The position numbers were made by a program, and so were the translations under genes. A stretch of 64,000 bases of DNA. Origin: Chloroflexota bacterium (GTDB taxonomy: Bacteria > Chloroflexota > UBA11872 > VXOZ01). Of this stretch, positions 17,375 to 26,309 are shown in pieces. Within the stretch, counting starts at the first letter, position 1. Every line of letters starts with the position of its first letter. A model generated the notes under the pieces. It was not told the DNA's origin. It made no database searches and was given only the letters and a program-made list of their open reading frames with translations. The stretch spans positions 31,617 to 95,616 of the forward strand of contig JAAXIC010000021.1 of assembly GCA_012270555.1 (NCBI GenBank), written 5' to 3'.

Positions 17375-18145
17375 CTAGTCAAGCCGGACAGGGACACCTT
17401 CCATCAGGCCGGCTTTGTGCATGGTGACCCACTCGCCCATGAAGGTCTCGTTCCAGGTGTCGGTGAGCGGGTGTTCCATCATCTCTTGGAACGTGGTCCA
17501 AAAAATGATGATGCCGTCGGCGCCGTCGCGGAGGGCGGCGTAGGCGGTCTCGACGCTCCTGACGAGAGCGGCAGTGACGTAGGGGCGGTTTTCCCAGCCC
17601 GCGAACATCCGCACGCACTCGCGCACGAGCTTGGTCGGGTCGCCGCCCATCTGCTTCACTGGCTCGCAGAAGGGGAGGACGTGGGTCGCGCCCGCCTGGG
17701 CGACAGCGGCTGCCTGGGGCAGTGAGAAGACAGTGGTGCAGTAAGTCTCGATGCCCTCTTCCGCCAAGCGCCGGAAGGCTCCGAGCGCGTGTATTGTGCA
17801 GGGAATCTTGATGATGATCCGGTCGGACATGCGCGTGAAGAAGTGACTGACGTCCAGTAGCTCGTCCGTCGAATGGCCGTCGACCTCTACGACCACGGGC
17901 TTGTCGGTGATATCGAGGTAGCGCTGCACGACGCCCGTGATCTGGCCGTACTTCTTCACCATGTCGTTGAGGACGACCGTATTGGTGACGATGCCGGCGG
18001 CGCCGCGCTCCATCCAGGGCTTAAGGTCTTCCGGGTCGCCTGCCAGCCAGATGGCAGGGCCTCTGCCCACGTGCCGGGCCTGCATCACGGGACCGGTTAC
18101 CACGGGATCCAAAGCGTTCGTACTGGTTCTGGTATCGGTAGCCAT
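17375..18145 (-). CDS. Transaldolase-family protein
   Basis: Aldolase of the transaldolase / fructose-6-phosphate aldolase group, 256 aa. Seen: GAAGIVTNTVVLNDMV (N-terminal strand with the family's T-N block), VVVEVDGHSTDELL, the Schiff-base lysine in RIIIKIPCT at about residue 112, and GIETYCTTVFSLPQAAAVAQAGATHVLPF. Two adjacent ATGs (18148, 18145) follow GGAGG (18152-18156); 18145 gives a 6-nt spacing and is chosen. Longer frames upstream have no SD. It may feed pentose-phosphate or sugar-phosphate interconversion; the donor and acceptor sugars cannot be specified from sequence. Confidence 0.87.
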   Translation of the reverse strand: MATDTRTSTNALDPVVTGPVMQARHVGRGPAIWLAGDPEDLKPWMERGAAGIVTNTVVLNDMVKKYGQITGVVQRYLDITDKPVVVEVDGHSTDELLDVSHFFTRMSDRIIIKIPCTIHALGAFRRLAEEGIETYCTTVFSLPQAAAVAQAGATHVLPFCEPVKQMGGDPTKLVRECVRMFAGWENRPYVTAALVRSVETAYAALRDGADGIIIFWTTFQEMMEHPLTDTWNETFMGEWVTMHKAGLMEGVPVRLD

Positions 18146-18308
18146 CATGCGCCTCCAGCGGTTCGTCGTGTGGTTGTATGCCATTGCACCAAAGTATGAC
18201 ACATTTGAGTCTCGAAGCTCTTAGTTTTCTGATTTGCTGCATTGCTGCTCTTCCTTCTAGGCAAGGATTAGCAGCCATGAGTTGCGACAAAGCCCCTTGT
18301 TTTGGTGA

Positions 18309-19325
18309 TTACAGACCAAGCATTTCCCGCAGTACCGGCGCAATGCGCGTGGCGATGCGGTGCATGCCGATGTCGTTGGGGTGCACGCCGTCGGGCACAA
18401 GAGCCGCGTCGTTGGGTCCGATGATGGTTGTGCCGTCGATGAGGCGGATGTGCGCGTCGCCCTCGGCGATGCGCTCGGCCACTACTTCGTGCTGCGCTTC
18501 CCGGAGCGCGGCCACGGTGACACCCCGCGCGTCGGGCGTGGTATCCGTGAACTCACCGTGGCAACTGAGGATGCTGATTACTAAGATAGGCGTGGTCGGA
18601 TGACCAAGCCGCACGATTTCGATGAAATTGCGAAAAACCTCGCGCCAGGCCGCAACGTCCAGCCAGGACGAAACGCGCACGTTCACGCCCATGAGAATGC
18701 TCAGTATGTCAAAGTCCATGGCGGCAAGCATGTGCGCCGCTGCCGGCTCGCCTCGCGCCCAGCCGCGAAAGCCGAGATTGAACGGTTCCACCCCTGCCAA
18801 GTGCGCGGCTTGCGCGACGTAGGTGAGGCCCGGGTCGCTTGCCGTGCGCCCTTGTGTGATGGAATCGCCGTAGGCGGCCCAGACGTGCGGCGGGGGTTCG
18901 ACGGGGGAGAGGTTCGTTCCGTCCGGCACGCCGAGCGCGATTGGCTCCACGCGGGAAACGTACGGCAAGTAGAGTGAATACGTGTGCTTGCCCTCAGTTG
19001 CTAATTGCAACTCAAAACGCAACTCTCCGCCCGGCCTGAGATGCCGGTACGTGGCAACACATACGGCGTCTTCCCAAAGACTGACGAGCCTCTCCTCATT
19101 AGGCTCATGTCCAGGGTCCCAGGCGCGGAGCGTGACACTCGGTGCGGACGTAGAGAAGACGAACCGCACGCCGGCAGTAGACTGGGCATGTTGCCACGCG
19201 CCCAAGGGGTAGCTCAGGGAGTCCGCCGGGTCGAGGCGGGTGACCTTGATGCGCCCGTCTGCTACTTCTACGAATGGAGCACCGCGCAAGAGCGGTAGCA
19301 GTGCTTCACCGGTATACCAGCGCAT
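18309..19325 (-). CDS. Two-domain SGNH/GDSL hydrolase
   Basis: Putative carbohydrate or acyl esterase of 338 aa. An N-terminal beta-sandwich-like domain (about residues 1-140, as in the CE2/SsfX3 group) is followed by an SGNH domain: block I AAYGDSITQG near residue 153, a Gly block (NLGFRGWARG), LMGVNVR in the Asn/Gly block, and block V PDGVHPNDIG with the catalytic D and H near the C-terminus. Start is ATG 19325, with GGGAGG about 10 nt upstream; the ATG at 19343 overlaps that SD. No signal peptide is seen, so it is probably cytosolic. It is followed by the transaldolase-family gene on the same strand after about 160 nt. Confidence 0.86.
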   Translation of the reverse strand: MRWYTGEALLPLLRGAPFVEVADGRIKVTRLDPADSLSYPLGAWQHAQSTAGVRFVFSTSAPSVTLRAWDPGHEPNEERLVSLWEDAVCVATYRHLRPGGELRFELQLATEGKHTYSLYLPYVSRVEPIALGVPDGTNLSPVEPPPHVWAAYGDSITQGRTASDPGLTYVAQAAHLAGVEPFNLGFRGWARGEPAAAHMLAAMDFDILSILMGVNVRVSSWLDVAAWREVFRNFIEIVRLGHPTTPILVISILSCHGEFTDTTPDARGVTVAALREAQHEVVAERIAEGDAHIRLIDGTTIIGPNDAALVPDGVHPNDIGMHRIATRIAPVLREMLGL

Positions 19326-19783
19326 TTGGGTATGACCTCCCATTTGCGCGAAGCGTTCTTCTGGTTGGGTCCTGCTCGCAAAGACTCCTGCGGGACTCTG
19401 CTAAGCAGGTTAGGTCAGGGTAGGCTGACGGGAAATCCCCTCACCCCGACCCCCGTTATCGTAAATGGTATCACTGAACGGTTTTGTCGGGTAGGTGAAG
19501 CCATGCAAGACGTGCCGCACCACGGCCAAGCAGCGCTTTTCCCAGCGAACTGGTGACCAGTGGTCTGCGCTACGGCATAGAGGGTGGGGGTGCTTCACGT
19601 CTCATCTGGGGTATCTGCTGGCAGCGTTCGACCTCCTGGTGCGTTGCATGGCCTCAAGCCCGCTCGACACGGTGTTGTCAGACACTCCATCGCTCAGTGC
19701 ATCCTCTGACTTTTCAACTGCTCCTAAGCCTGCGATGGGGTGGGGTTGTGTCTGTATAGGAAAAGTGAGAGAACGAAGAGTAC
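19326..19783. other. Intergenic region upstream of the PadR gene
   Basis: No gene was accepted. Repeat R1 fragments lie around 19374-19455 (CCCCTCACCCCGACCCCCG). The long plus-strand frame that runs from 19495 into padR lacks an SD and codon-like composition before 19819. Confidence 0.55.
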
Positions 19784-19812
19784 TTGCAAAACTCCTGCTA
19801 CCTAGATATTCT
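19784..19812 (+). promoter_or_regulatory. Predicted leaderless promoter of the PadR gene
   Basis: TTGCAA (19784-19789), 17-nt spacer, TATTCT (19807-19812). The expected start of transcription, about 7 nt downstream, falls on the ATG at 19819, so the mRNA would have no 5' leader; no Shine-Dalgarno precedes the ATG. Confidence 0.6.
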
Positions 19813-19818
19813 ATATAC

Positions 19819-20196
19819 ATGTTACGCGAATTACGCAAGGGCACGGCCGGCCTGCTCCTGCTCGACCTGCTGGCTGCGCAGCCCATGTACGGGTTCGAAC
19901 TCGCCGAGGCACTGCGGGAACGTACGAACGGCGTGCTTACCTTCAAGGAAGGCACGCTCTACCCCGCATTGCACCGCTTGGAGGCGGAAGGGCTGGTGAA
20001 GCCCTTCTGGCAGGACAGCCCGCGCGGGCCGCGCCGCCGCTACTATCGTCTGACCGCGCGGGGCCGCAAGGCGCTGGCCGAACGCCGCGAGCACTGGCAC
20101 ACACTGGTGGAGGCTATCAATGGCGCGCTTGACACCGGAAACGGAACGCTTTCTCCGCAAAGCCGTGGCGGGACTACCGTTTCGGAAGCGCGGTGA
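19819..20196 (+). CDS. PadR-family transcriptional regulator
   Basis: Winged-helix repressor of 125 aa. The PadR core is clear: LRKGTAGLLLLDLLAAQPMYGFELAEAL, then LTFKEGTLYPALHRLEAEGLV (recognition helix plus wing) and PRRRYYRLTARGRKALAE. Start is ATG 19819, the first in-frame codon after a promoter predicted to be leaderless. The last 77 nt overlap the downstream HAAS-TPR gene in another frame, so the C-terminal tail (about the last 25 residues, Gly/Ser/Thr-rich) is constrained by both. PadR genes are commonly paired with HAAS-domain proteins; autoregulation plus control of that partner is the likely role. Confidence 0.9.
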   Translation: MLRELRKGTAGLLLLDLLAAQPMYGFELAEALRERTNGVLTFKEGTLYPALHRLEAEGLVKPFWQDSPRGPRRRYYRLTARGRKALAERREHWHTLVEAINGALDTGNGTLSPQSRGGTTVSEAR

Positions 20197-21295
20197 GGCA
20201 AGTAGAGAACTGCGCGCGCACCTGAAAGACGCAATTGCCCACCGTGTAGCGCGGGGCAGCGAACGCGCACTTGCGGAGCGGGAATCCGTGGCGGCGCTTG
20301 GCGATGCTGCGGAACTCAACCGCGGCCTGCTTCGTGCCCACTTTGGCAAAATGTGGGTGCTGCGCTATCTTTACTCCAAACTCAGATGGTGGCTGCCTGA
20401 ACTAGGTCACATCCAATTCCGGCCGAAGTTCATGATCTGGAAACATACCAGCAAGTTTTCCCATCAATATACCGAAGGCCGCTATGACGAAATCATCCCG
20501 CGCTTAGAACGAGAACTTGCTGCAAGCGGACCGAATGACGACGTTCACCACGAACTTGGCTTGGCATACAATGCTATACGCGATTACGAGCGTGCGCTAA
20601 CGCACTTACAGGCAGCGGTGGACTTGCGTAAAGCGCATGCGAAGCCGAAGACTTCTTCAGAAGAACGCGACGTGGTGCTTGCGAACGCCTATAGCAATCT
20701 GGCTGGAGTCTTGGAGTCACTGGGCAGACATGACGAGGCCGCGTCGGCGGTGCGCGCCGGACTTGTCGCGGACGGCAGGAGCTTCATGTTGAATTCCCAA
20801 CAGGCGAGATTCCTGGTAGAGCGCGGCAACATAAGCGAAGCGTTGGAGCATCTCGAAGTATCCCTGAAAGACCCTACGACAGTCGTTGGCAGATTCGATC
20901 ATGGTGAAACCCTCCTGCTTATCCTAAACACAGATACGTATGACCCTGCGCGCAAGGATCCGCGCTTTAGCGCGCTGGTGCAACGCGCTTACGGAGACCT
21001 GGCAGGCACGCTCGAACCCATGGCCGGTGACAGCGAAGTTGTAGCGGCCATGCAAGACAGCCTTGCTGGGGACGGCCAAGACTTCCTGGCGAACTACGAA
21101 TTGGCACGGCGCTGCCTTGAGGAGAGCGACCACGACGGCGCTTTTCGCAGCTTGGAAGCATGCTTGGAAGTTAAGGTAGCAAACGGCGATCCCGGCAAGA
21201 TCCTCTTGCTGCTATTGACCCCCCATGTTTTTGACCCATTGCGCAGCGATTCCAGATTCGGACATCTTCTTATGCGCACCCGCCATACTGCTTAG
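20120..21295 (+). CDS. HAAS-domain protein fused to TPR repeats
   Basis: Soluble protein of 391 aa with an unusual fusion. Residues 1-76 match the HAAS pattern found next to PadR genes (RKRGEASRELRAHLKDAIAH, RALAERESVAALGDAAELN). An aromatic basic segment (about 78-112) and TPR-like repeats follow (residues 113-175 onward: YTEGRYDEIIPRLERELA, ELGLAYNAIRDYERALTHLQAAV, AYSNLAGVLESLGRHDEAASAV). The C-terminal part has two related blocks ending in YDPARKDPRFSAL and FDPLRSDSRFGHL, a motif known from TPR regulators with the F-PLR-DPRF ending. No membrane helix is evident, although most HAAS proteins are membrane-anchored. ATG 20120 has GGAGG 6 nt upstream, so the 77-nt overlap with padR is real. 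Probably a signalling partner of PadR. Confidence 0.85.
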   Translation: MARLTPETERFLRKAVAGLPFRKRGEASRELRAHLKDAIAHRVARGSERALAERESVAALGDAAELNRGLLRAHFGKMWVLRYLYSKLRWWLPELGHIQFRPKFMIWKHTSKFSHQYTEGRYDEIIPRLERELAASGPNDDVHHELGLAYNAIRDYERALTHLQAAVDLRKAHAKPKTSSEERDVVLANAYSNLAGVLESLGRHDEAASAVRAGLVADGRSFMLNSQQARFLVERGNISEALEHLEVSLKDPTTVVGRFDHGETLLLILNTDTYDPARKDPRFSALVQRAYGDLAGTLEPMAGDSEVVAAMQDSLAGDGQDFLANYELARRCLEESDHDGAFRSLEACLEVKVANGDPGKILLLLLTPHVFDPLRSDSRFGHLLMRTRHTA

Positions 21296-21685
21296 CCACA
21301 TCTTCTGCGACTACGTCGTGTTCTCAATGCACTGAGGGCAAAATCTCAATCGTCAGTACTCACTTGGTTTCCTAAATGCGACCAAGCGTTTTCTCTGGTG
21401 AATCCGATGCCTGCTTGGGCATGAGGACGCGGACAGCGACTCGTCGGACGTCCACCCGCTAATGCCGCATGAGTCGTAGGTCTCAGCTAAACAAGGCGCG
21501 ATCGTATTCTTGGAGCTGAACAAGCAAGGGTAAAGACCGGCAAGAGAATCGGCGCGCCGCCAGCAATTCCATGACCCGTTCACCCTTCGACAGGCTCAGG
21601 GCGAACGGGTTATGCTTTTCGTAGTGCTTTCTAGGGCTTTGCCGTTCTACTTTCCGCGATTTTTCCTTTCGCTTCCAGTTAGATC
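21296..21685. other. Intergenic region with R3 palindrome
   Basis: No gene was accepted; the short minus-strand frame at 21353-21583 lacks support. An R3 element at 21575-21609 has inverted ends CCCGTTC ... GAACGGG enclosing CCCTTCGACAGGCTCAGGG. Confidence 0.65.
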
Positions 21686-23266
21686 ATGTCAGATTCCGAT
21701 AGCGCGGCTTCTTCCGGCAGGTTCGCATGGCTGCGGGCCGGTGGCAGCACGGTGGCCGGCGGCGCGACCATACTGATGGTGAGCTATGTGCTCTCGCGCG
21801 TGCTGGGTTTGGCGCGGGAGGTCGCCATCAGCGCGCGGTTCGGGACTTCCAGTGAACTTGACGCCTACGTGGCGGCGTTTCGGCTACCGGATTTGGCATT
21901 TCTGCTCTTTGCGGGGGGCGCGTTGAGTTCCGCCTATATTCCGCTCTACCGCGAGGTGCTGGGCCGCAACGATCGCGCCGCCGCGCGCGCCTTCACCAGT
22001 GCGGCCCTCAACGCCGTCATCCTGGCGGTGGGGTTCTTCGTCGCCGCTATCATTCTGCTTGCCCCGTGGATCGTGCCGCTCTTTACCCATGGATTCGCGA
22101 GCGAGACCCGAACACTCACTGTCGCGCTCCTTGGCATCGTCGCGTTCTCGCCCTTGTTGCTCGCCGCCAGCGAAGTGTTCACGGCCACGCTCCACACGCG
22201 GCAGCACTTCCTGCTGCCCGCGCTGGCGCCGCTGCTCTACAACTTGGCCATCCTCGTCGGTGCGGTTGTGCTGGCGCTCTGGTGGGGCATCTACGGCGTG
22301 GCGGCCGGCGTCGTCATCGGCGCGGGCTTGCACCTCCTCGTGCAGATTCCTGCCTTTCGGGCCTTGGGTCCGGGCTACAGCCTGACGCTCGACCCGCGCC
22401 TGCCGGAACTGAAGTTCCTCATACAACGCACCGCGCCGCGGATGGCCGGTCTGGTTACCGTCCATCTCTCTCTGCTGTTCATCATGGTCACGCTCGCGTC
22501 CGGGTTGGGCGAGGGTGTCGTGGCGGCGCTCCACTATGCCTGGATTCTGATGATGTTGCCGTTAGGCGTGTTTGGCATGTCCGTGGCGCGGGCGTGGTTT
22601 CCCCGGTTTGCCGTTGCTGCCGTATCCGGCCCCACGCCGCTGCTGGCGCGCCAGCTTACTACGGCTATTCGTACGGTGCTCTTCTTCCTGCTGCCGTCAG
22701 CGGCGGGACTGATGCTCTTCGCGCCGCTGGTGGTTGCCACGCTGTTCGAGCGCGGGGAATTCGACGCCTCGTCCACCGATCTCACCGCCTGGGCACTGCT
22801 CTTCTTTGCGGTCGGCCTGGTCGGGCATGGCGCGGTGGAAGTGCTGAACCGGGGCTTTTTTGCGCTCAAAGATACGTGGACGCCGGTCCTGATTGGCATC
22901 GTGAGCATGGGTCTGGGCATCGCCTTGGCTTTCCTGCTCATGCGTCCCCTGGCGCAGGGCGGCCTGGCGCTTGGCATCTCGCTGGCGGTACTGCTGGAGG
23001 CCGTGTGGCTCTGGCTGCTGCTCGCGCGGCGGGTGCCGGATTTTCGGTTCCTCACCGGCATGCCGCCGCTGCTACTTTGCACAGTGCTTGCAGCGGGCGT
23101 GAGCGGCGCGCTGCAGTGGCTCCTACCGCTCGCCGGTACGCCCGCTATCGTACGCCTCGTCCTCTACGGCGCCGTACTGCTTGGGGTCTATGTCCTTGCC
23201 GCGCTGCTCCTTGGCGTGCCGGAAGCGCGCACCGTCTGGCGGCGCTTACCCTTCTTGCGGCGCTAG
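21686..23266 (+). CDS. murJ: MurJ/MviN lipid II flippase
   Basis: Polytopic membrane protein of 526 aa (MOP superfamily, about 14 helices), flipping lipid-linked peptidoglycan precursor across the membrane. Seen: VSYVLSRVLGLAREVAISARFG at about residues 32-53 (family signature), AGGALSSAYIPLYRE at about 77-91, LPLGVFGMSVARAWFPRF at about 291-308, and LVVATLFERGEFD at about 351-363. Full length for the family. The ATG has only a weak SD. Single gene, flanked by repeats on both sides; peptidoglycan-synthesis partners are not adjacent. Confidence 0.93.
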   Translation: MSDSDSAASSGRFAWLRAGGSTVAGGATILMVSYVLSRVLGLAREVAISARFGTSSELDAYVAAFRLPDLAFLLFAGGALSSAYIPLYREVLGRNDRAAARAFTSAALNAVILAVGFFVAAIILLAPWIVPLFTHGFASETRTLTVALLGIVAFSPLLLAASEVFTATLHTRQHFLLPALAPLLYNLAILVGAVVLALWWGIYGVAAGVVIGAGLHLLVQIPAFRALGPGYSLTLDPRLPELKFLIQRTAPRMAGLVTVHLSLLFIMVTLASGLGEGVVAALHYAWILMMLPLGVFGMSVARAWFPRFAVAAVSGPTPLLARQLTTAIRTVLFFLLPSAAGLMLFAPLVVATLFERGEFDASSTDLTAWALLFFAVGLVGHGAVEVLNRGFFALKDTWTPVLIGIVSMGLGIALAFLLMRPLAQGGLALGISLAVLLEAVWLWLLLARRVPDFRFLTGMPPLLLCTVLAAGVSGALQWLLPLAGTPAIVRLVLYGAVLLGVYVLAALLLGVPEARTVWRRLPFLRR

Positions 23267-23488
23267 TTGGAGATTCCTGACCGCCCACGTGTGGTACCTA
23301 TCCGTTCGCCCTGAGCACTTCGACAAGCTCGGGACAAGCAAGCTCAGCGCAAAGTGGATTCCGGTAAGGCCGCGGCAGGCATAGTCTCTGCCATTCATCG
23401 CTTATCCTTTCAGCCAACGCAGTTGCAGCCAGCCAACGCAGTTGCCGCACACCTGGACACATAATCCTCGATTCTCACTCCTGAATCA
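23267..23488. other. Intergenic region with R3 repeat
   Basis: No gene. An R3-like element lies at 23302-23350 (CCGTTCGCCCTGAGC ... CGACAAGCTCGGG). A short tandem duplication, GCCAACGCAGTTGC, lies at about 23413-23442. Confidence 0.6.
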
Positions 23489-23517
23489 TTGACACGCACT
23501 ATCAAAATTTATATTAT
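23489..23517 (+). promoter_or_regulatory. Sigma-70-type promoter of solute-binding protein gene
   Basis: TTGACA (23489-23494), exactly 17 nt, TATTAT (23512-23517): near-consensus. It lies about 65 nt before the ATG at 23582, which has a strong AAGGAGG (23567-23573) 8 nt upstream. High expression of the binding protein is expected. Confidence 0.7.
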
Positions 23518-23581
23518 CCAAGCGTAGAAGGCTAGAGTGGTGTAAACGGGCTGCGAACAGCCCTACAAGGAGGAATCAGGT

Positions 23582-24970
23582 ATGGTTTCCCGACGACGGT
23601 TCTTGCAATTCAGCGGCGTAACGGCTACTGCGCTCGTTGCCGCCGCGTGCGGCGCGGTGCAGACGGCGCCGGCAGCCGAAGAAGAGGCTATGGAAGAGAA
23701 GGAAGCGCCCAAGGAGGCCGCCCAAGAGGCTCCCGCCAAGGAAGTGCAGAATCTTTCCATCCATAGCTATGGCAACGCCGCGGTGCTTGAGCGATATGTG
23801 AATGTCCTCGGCGTCTTCAACGAGAACTTTGCCGGTGAATATGAGGCGGAAGCGACCATAACGCCGTTTTCCGAGTATAACCCCAAGCTCTTGTCTCAGA
23901 TTACGGCGGGCGTGCCGCCGGACGTCTGGAACATGTGGGCGCAATTCAAGTCCAATTACGTCGAGCGCGGCATCGTCCTTGACGTTACCGATCGCGTCAA
24001 AGCGAGCCCGACTGCCAGCCTGGACCACTACGTCCAGCCGATGCGTGAGGCCATGTCGTATCAGGGCCGCATCTGGGGCACGGCGCAGGACTTCAACGGC
24101 ACCCTGATCTATCTCAACGCGACCATCTTCCAGAACGCGGGATTGGAATTGCCGGCTGAAGACTGGACGATGGACGACCTTCGCGAGATTGCGAAGCGGA
24201 CCGCCAATCGGGAGGAGAACATCTGGGGCACCAGGAATCTTGCAAACAACTCCGGCTCTGACAACTTTGCGGTGATGTGGAATTACGGCCAACACTTTTG
24301 GGTGAACGAAGAGCAGACCAAGTCGCTCGTCAATGGTCCGGGCCCTGTTGCCATGTACACCATCTACCAAGATATGGCGTATGCCGACCGCAGCATACCC
24401 ACGCCGGGCAATCCCCAGGAAAGCGGCCTCGGTGCCCATCAAGGGTACTATGCCACGTGGGACGCCTGGGGCAACGATCCCTGGTGGGTCAACTTCCGTA
24501 ACGAGGGCAACGTGCCGTTCGAATGGAAGGCCCATACGTATCCCGCGGGCCCCATGGATCAGAAGCATTTTTCCCAAGGTCACCTGTGGTCGATCGCGGA
24601 GTCTCATGCGGACCACGACACCGCCTGGCTCCTTGCCGAGTGGATCGGCGGCATCGAGGGTTGGAAACAGTGGGTGGCCTTGGGCCAGGGCCAACCGCTA
24701 CCGGTCTCCGACCGCGCGCTGTGGGAGCAGTATTACAGCTTCCTGGAGCCGGATAAGGCGCAAGTACAGACCGACTTCATGCTGAATCGCATGTATAACG
24801 GCCTGGCGTTCAACTTCCAGTACTGGCCAACGTACGGCGAATGCAGCAACATCATGCGCGAGGCGCATAGTGTTATCTTTGGCGAGTCCCCCGGCGAGGT
24901 GGAGTCCAACCTCAACGAGGCCGCCAAGCGCATGGATGCGGTGCTGGCAGAGTACAAGGACAAGACTTAA
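23582..24970 (+). CDS. ABC sugar-binding lipoprotein (extracellular solute-binding family 1), orphan
   Basis: Substrate-binding lipoprotein of 462 aa. The N-terminus combines a Tat-type RRRFLQ motif with a lipobox ending AAAC (C about 23); an Ala/Glu/Pro-rich tether follows. The mature part has the family 1 fold: a GVPPDVWNMWAQF block near residue 115, IWGTAQDFNGTLIYLNATIF near residue 161, a C-terminal EWIGGIEGWKQWVAL helix, and many Trp/Tyr typical of carbohydrate pockets. No permease or ATPase gene lies nearby. A terminator hairpin follows 79 nt after the stop. The ligand is probably a sugar or polyol, but cannot be specified. Confidence 0.9.
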   Translation: MVSRRRFLQFSGVTATALVAAACGAVQTAPAAEEEAMEEKEAPKEAAQEAPAKEVQNLSIHSYGNAAVLERYVNVLGVFNENFAGEYEAEATITPFSEYNPKLLSQITAGVPPDVWNMWAQFKSNYVERGIVLDVTDRVKASPTASLDHYVQPMREAMSYQGRIWGTAQDFNGTLIYLNATIFQNAGLELPAEDWTMDDLREIAKRTANREENIWGTRNLANNSGSDNFAVMWNYGQHFWVNEEQTKSLVNGPGPVAMYTIYQDMAYADRSIPTPGNPQESGLGAHQGYYATWDAWGNDPWWVNFRNEGNVPFEWKAHTYPAGPMDQKHFSQGHLWSIAESHADHDTAWLLAEWIGGIEGWKQWVALGQGQPLPVSDRALWEQYYSFLEPDKAQVQTDFMLNRMYNGLAFNFQYWPTYGECSNIMREAHSVIFGESPGEVESNLNEAAKRMDAVLAEYKDKT

Positions 24971-25048
24971 CCGCGTGCGCATGCAGCAGAAAGAGTCCCG
25001 AAGCACTCAACGCCGAAGGGCTTGGACTAGCAGTATTGCATGCGGTTG

Positions 25049-25090
25049 GAGAGGGGCACGGTATGCCGTGCCCCTCTCTCTTCTTTTCTC
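25049..25090 (+). terminator. Intrinsic terminator-like hairpin after solute-binding protein gene
   Basis: Perfect 13-bp stem GAGAGGGGCACGG / CCGTGCCCCTCTC with TATG loop (25049-25078), followed by a pyrimidine run (TCTTCTTTTCTC). The same GGGGCACG core occurs in a palindrome after another binding-protein gene (53279-53310), so it may also be a mobile palindrome. Confidence 0.7.
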
Positions 25091-25156
25091 GAGCCTTGCG
25101 TAAACCAATTGCTCACGCAGGCACCGAACACTCTGCCAATGCCCCCTCTCCCTGTA

Positions 25157-25231
25157 GAGACCTTTGCATAACTAGGTCCCGGGAGTTAAGGCGTTACACC
25201 CTCTCCTCGGGGAGAGGGCCGGGGTGAGGGG
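25157..25231. repeat. Palindromic element, family R1
   Basis: GAGACCTTTGCATAACT ... CCCTCTCC / GGAGAGGG ... CCGGGGTGAGGGG, inverted relative to the copy at 10308. It lies between convergent genes (solute-binding protein and aldo/keto reductase). Confidence 0.75.
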
Positions 25232-25273
25232 ATCTTGAGCGAGCCGGCTCAACTCAAGCCGCGTGGCTGTTCT

Positions 25274-26185
25274 TTACATTCCGGCGCTGGCGACGATCTC
25301 GTCGATTTCCTGTAACTGCTGTGGTGTGAGTTCCCAGTCCCCCGCGCCGAGCCAGCCTTCCACTTGGGCCGGACTCTTCGCGCCCACCAGCGCAGTCGTC
25401 ATCGCGGGGTGCGCTAGTACCCAAGCTATGTCCAGTTCTATGAGTGTGTGCCCGTGGTCGGCGGCGTAGGATGCGAGCTGCTTTGCCATGCGGATAGTCC
25501 GCTTGAACTGCTCGCCGGTGAAGCGCTCGTTCTGGCTGCGGATGTCGTCCGCGTTGAAAACGTGGTCTTCTTCGTAGCTGCCGGTGAGCAGTCCCTGTCC
25601 CAGCGGGGCGTACGCCAGCACGCCGATGCCATGTTCCAGACAGAAAGGCAGCACCTCATCCTCGATCTCGCGATCGAGCAAGTTGTAGCGGGGTTGGTCG
25701 GAGTCCACGTGCCGCACTTTGAGACATTCCTGCATCTGCGCCGCGGAAAAGTTCGAGACTCCTGCGTACCGCACCTTACCTTGCTGTATCAGGTCGTCGA
25801 TGGCCTGCATAACTTCAGCAAAGTTCATCTCCTCGGTCGGCCAGTGGACCTGGTAGAGATCGATGTAGTCGGTGTGCAGGTGCTGTAAACTGCGTTCGGC
25901 GGCGGTGAGCAGGTCGGCGCGGCGCCAGTTTTCCGGCATAACTTTCGTAGCGATAAAGACATCGTCGCGCCGGTGGCCCACAGCCTTGGCTACAAGCTCC
26001 TCGGAGAGACCGAACCCGTACGCCTCCGCCGTGTCGATGAGGGTTACGCCGCCGTCTACCGCCCGTTGGATTGCCGCTACGGCATCACTTTCTTCTACGG
26101 GACCTAGCTTGCCCGCTATCGGCCACGCGCCAAACCCCAGCACCGAGACCGGCGGGCCGTTCTTCCCTAGTTGGCGTGTCTGCAC
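25274..26185 (-). CDS. Aldo/keto reductase
   Basis: NAD(P)H-dependent TIM-barrel oxidoreductase of 303 aa. The full catalytic tetrad is visible: D51 and Y56 (LIDTAEAYGFG), K81 (FIATKV) and H114 (YQVHWP). The cofactor end is TTALVGAKSPAQVEGWL. It resembles the Aldo_ket_red group 11/12 (YajO/IolS-like), often acting on sugars or inositol derivatives. Start is GTG 26185 with AGGAGG upstream in GCAGGAGGGAACGGA; no in-frame ATG precedes the conserved N-terminus MQTRQLG (V read as M). Monocistronic. Confidence 0.92.
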   Translation of the reverse strand: MQTRQLGKNGPPVSVLGFGAWPIAGKLGPVEESDAVAAIQRAVDGGVTLIDTAEAYGFGLSEELVAKAVGHRRDDVFIATKVMPENWRRADLLTAAERSLQHLHTDYIDLYQVHWPTEEMNFAEVMQAIDDLIQQGKVRYAGVSNFSAAQMQECLKVRHVDSDQPRYNLLDREIEDEVLPFCLEHGIGVLAYAPLGQGLLTGSYEEDHVFNADDIRSQNERFTGEQFKRTIRMAKQLASYAADHGHTLIELDIAWVLAHPAMTTALVGAKSPAQVEGWLGAGDWELTPQQLQEIDEIVASAGM

Positions 26186-26309
26186 TCCGTTCCCTCCTGC
26201 CTTGCAAGCGTTTTCCCTAGCTTACCGTACTTTCCATGATCCGACACCGGTCGGGAGAGAGCACACGTAGGATTGCGGTAACGATATTTTCCTCACCCAG
26301 ACTCTCTCC

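Noticed and set aside
19495..19818. Longer N-terminus for the PadR regulator
   Set aside because: The PadR fold begins at 19819; the upstream part is repeat-containing and without an SD.
21353..21583. 76-residue minus-strand frame
   Set aside because: No SD, no domain, partly within an R3 repeat.
22066..23280. 404-residue plus-strand frame overlapping murJ
   Set aside because: Out-of-frame shadow of murJ with low-complexity Arg/Ala/Gly content.
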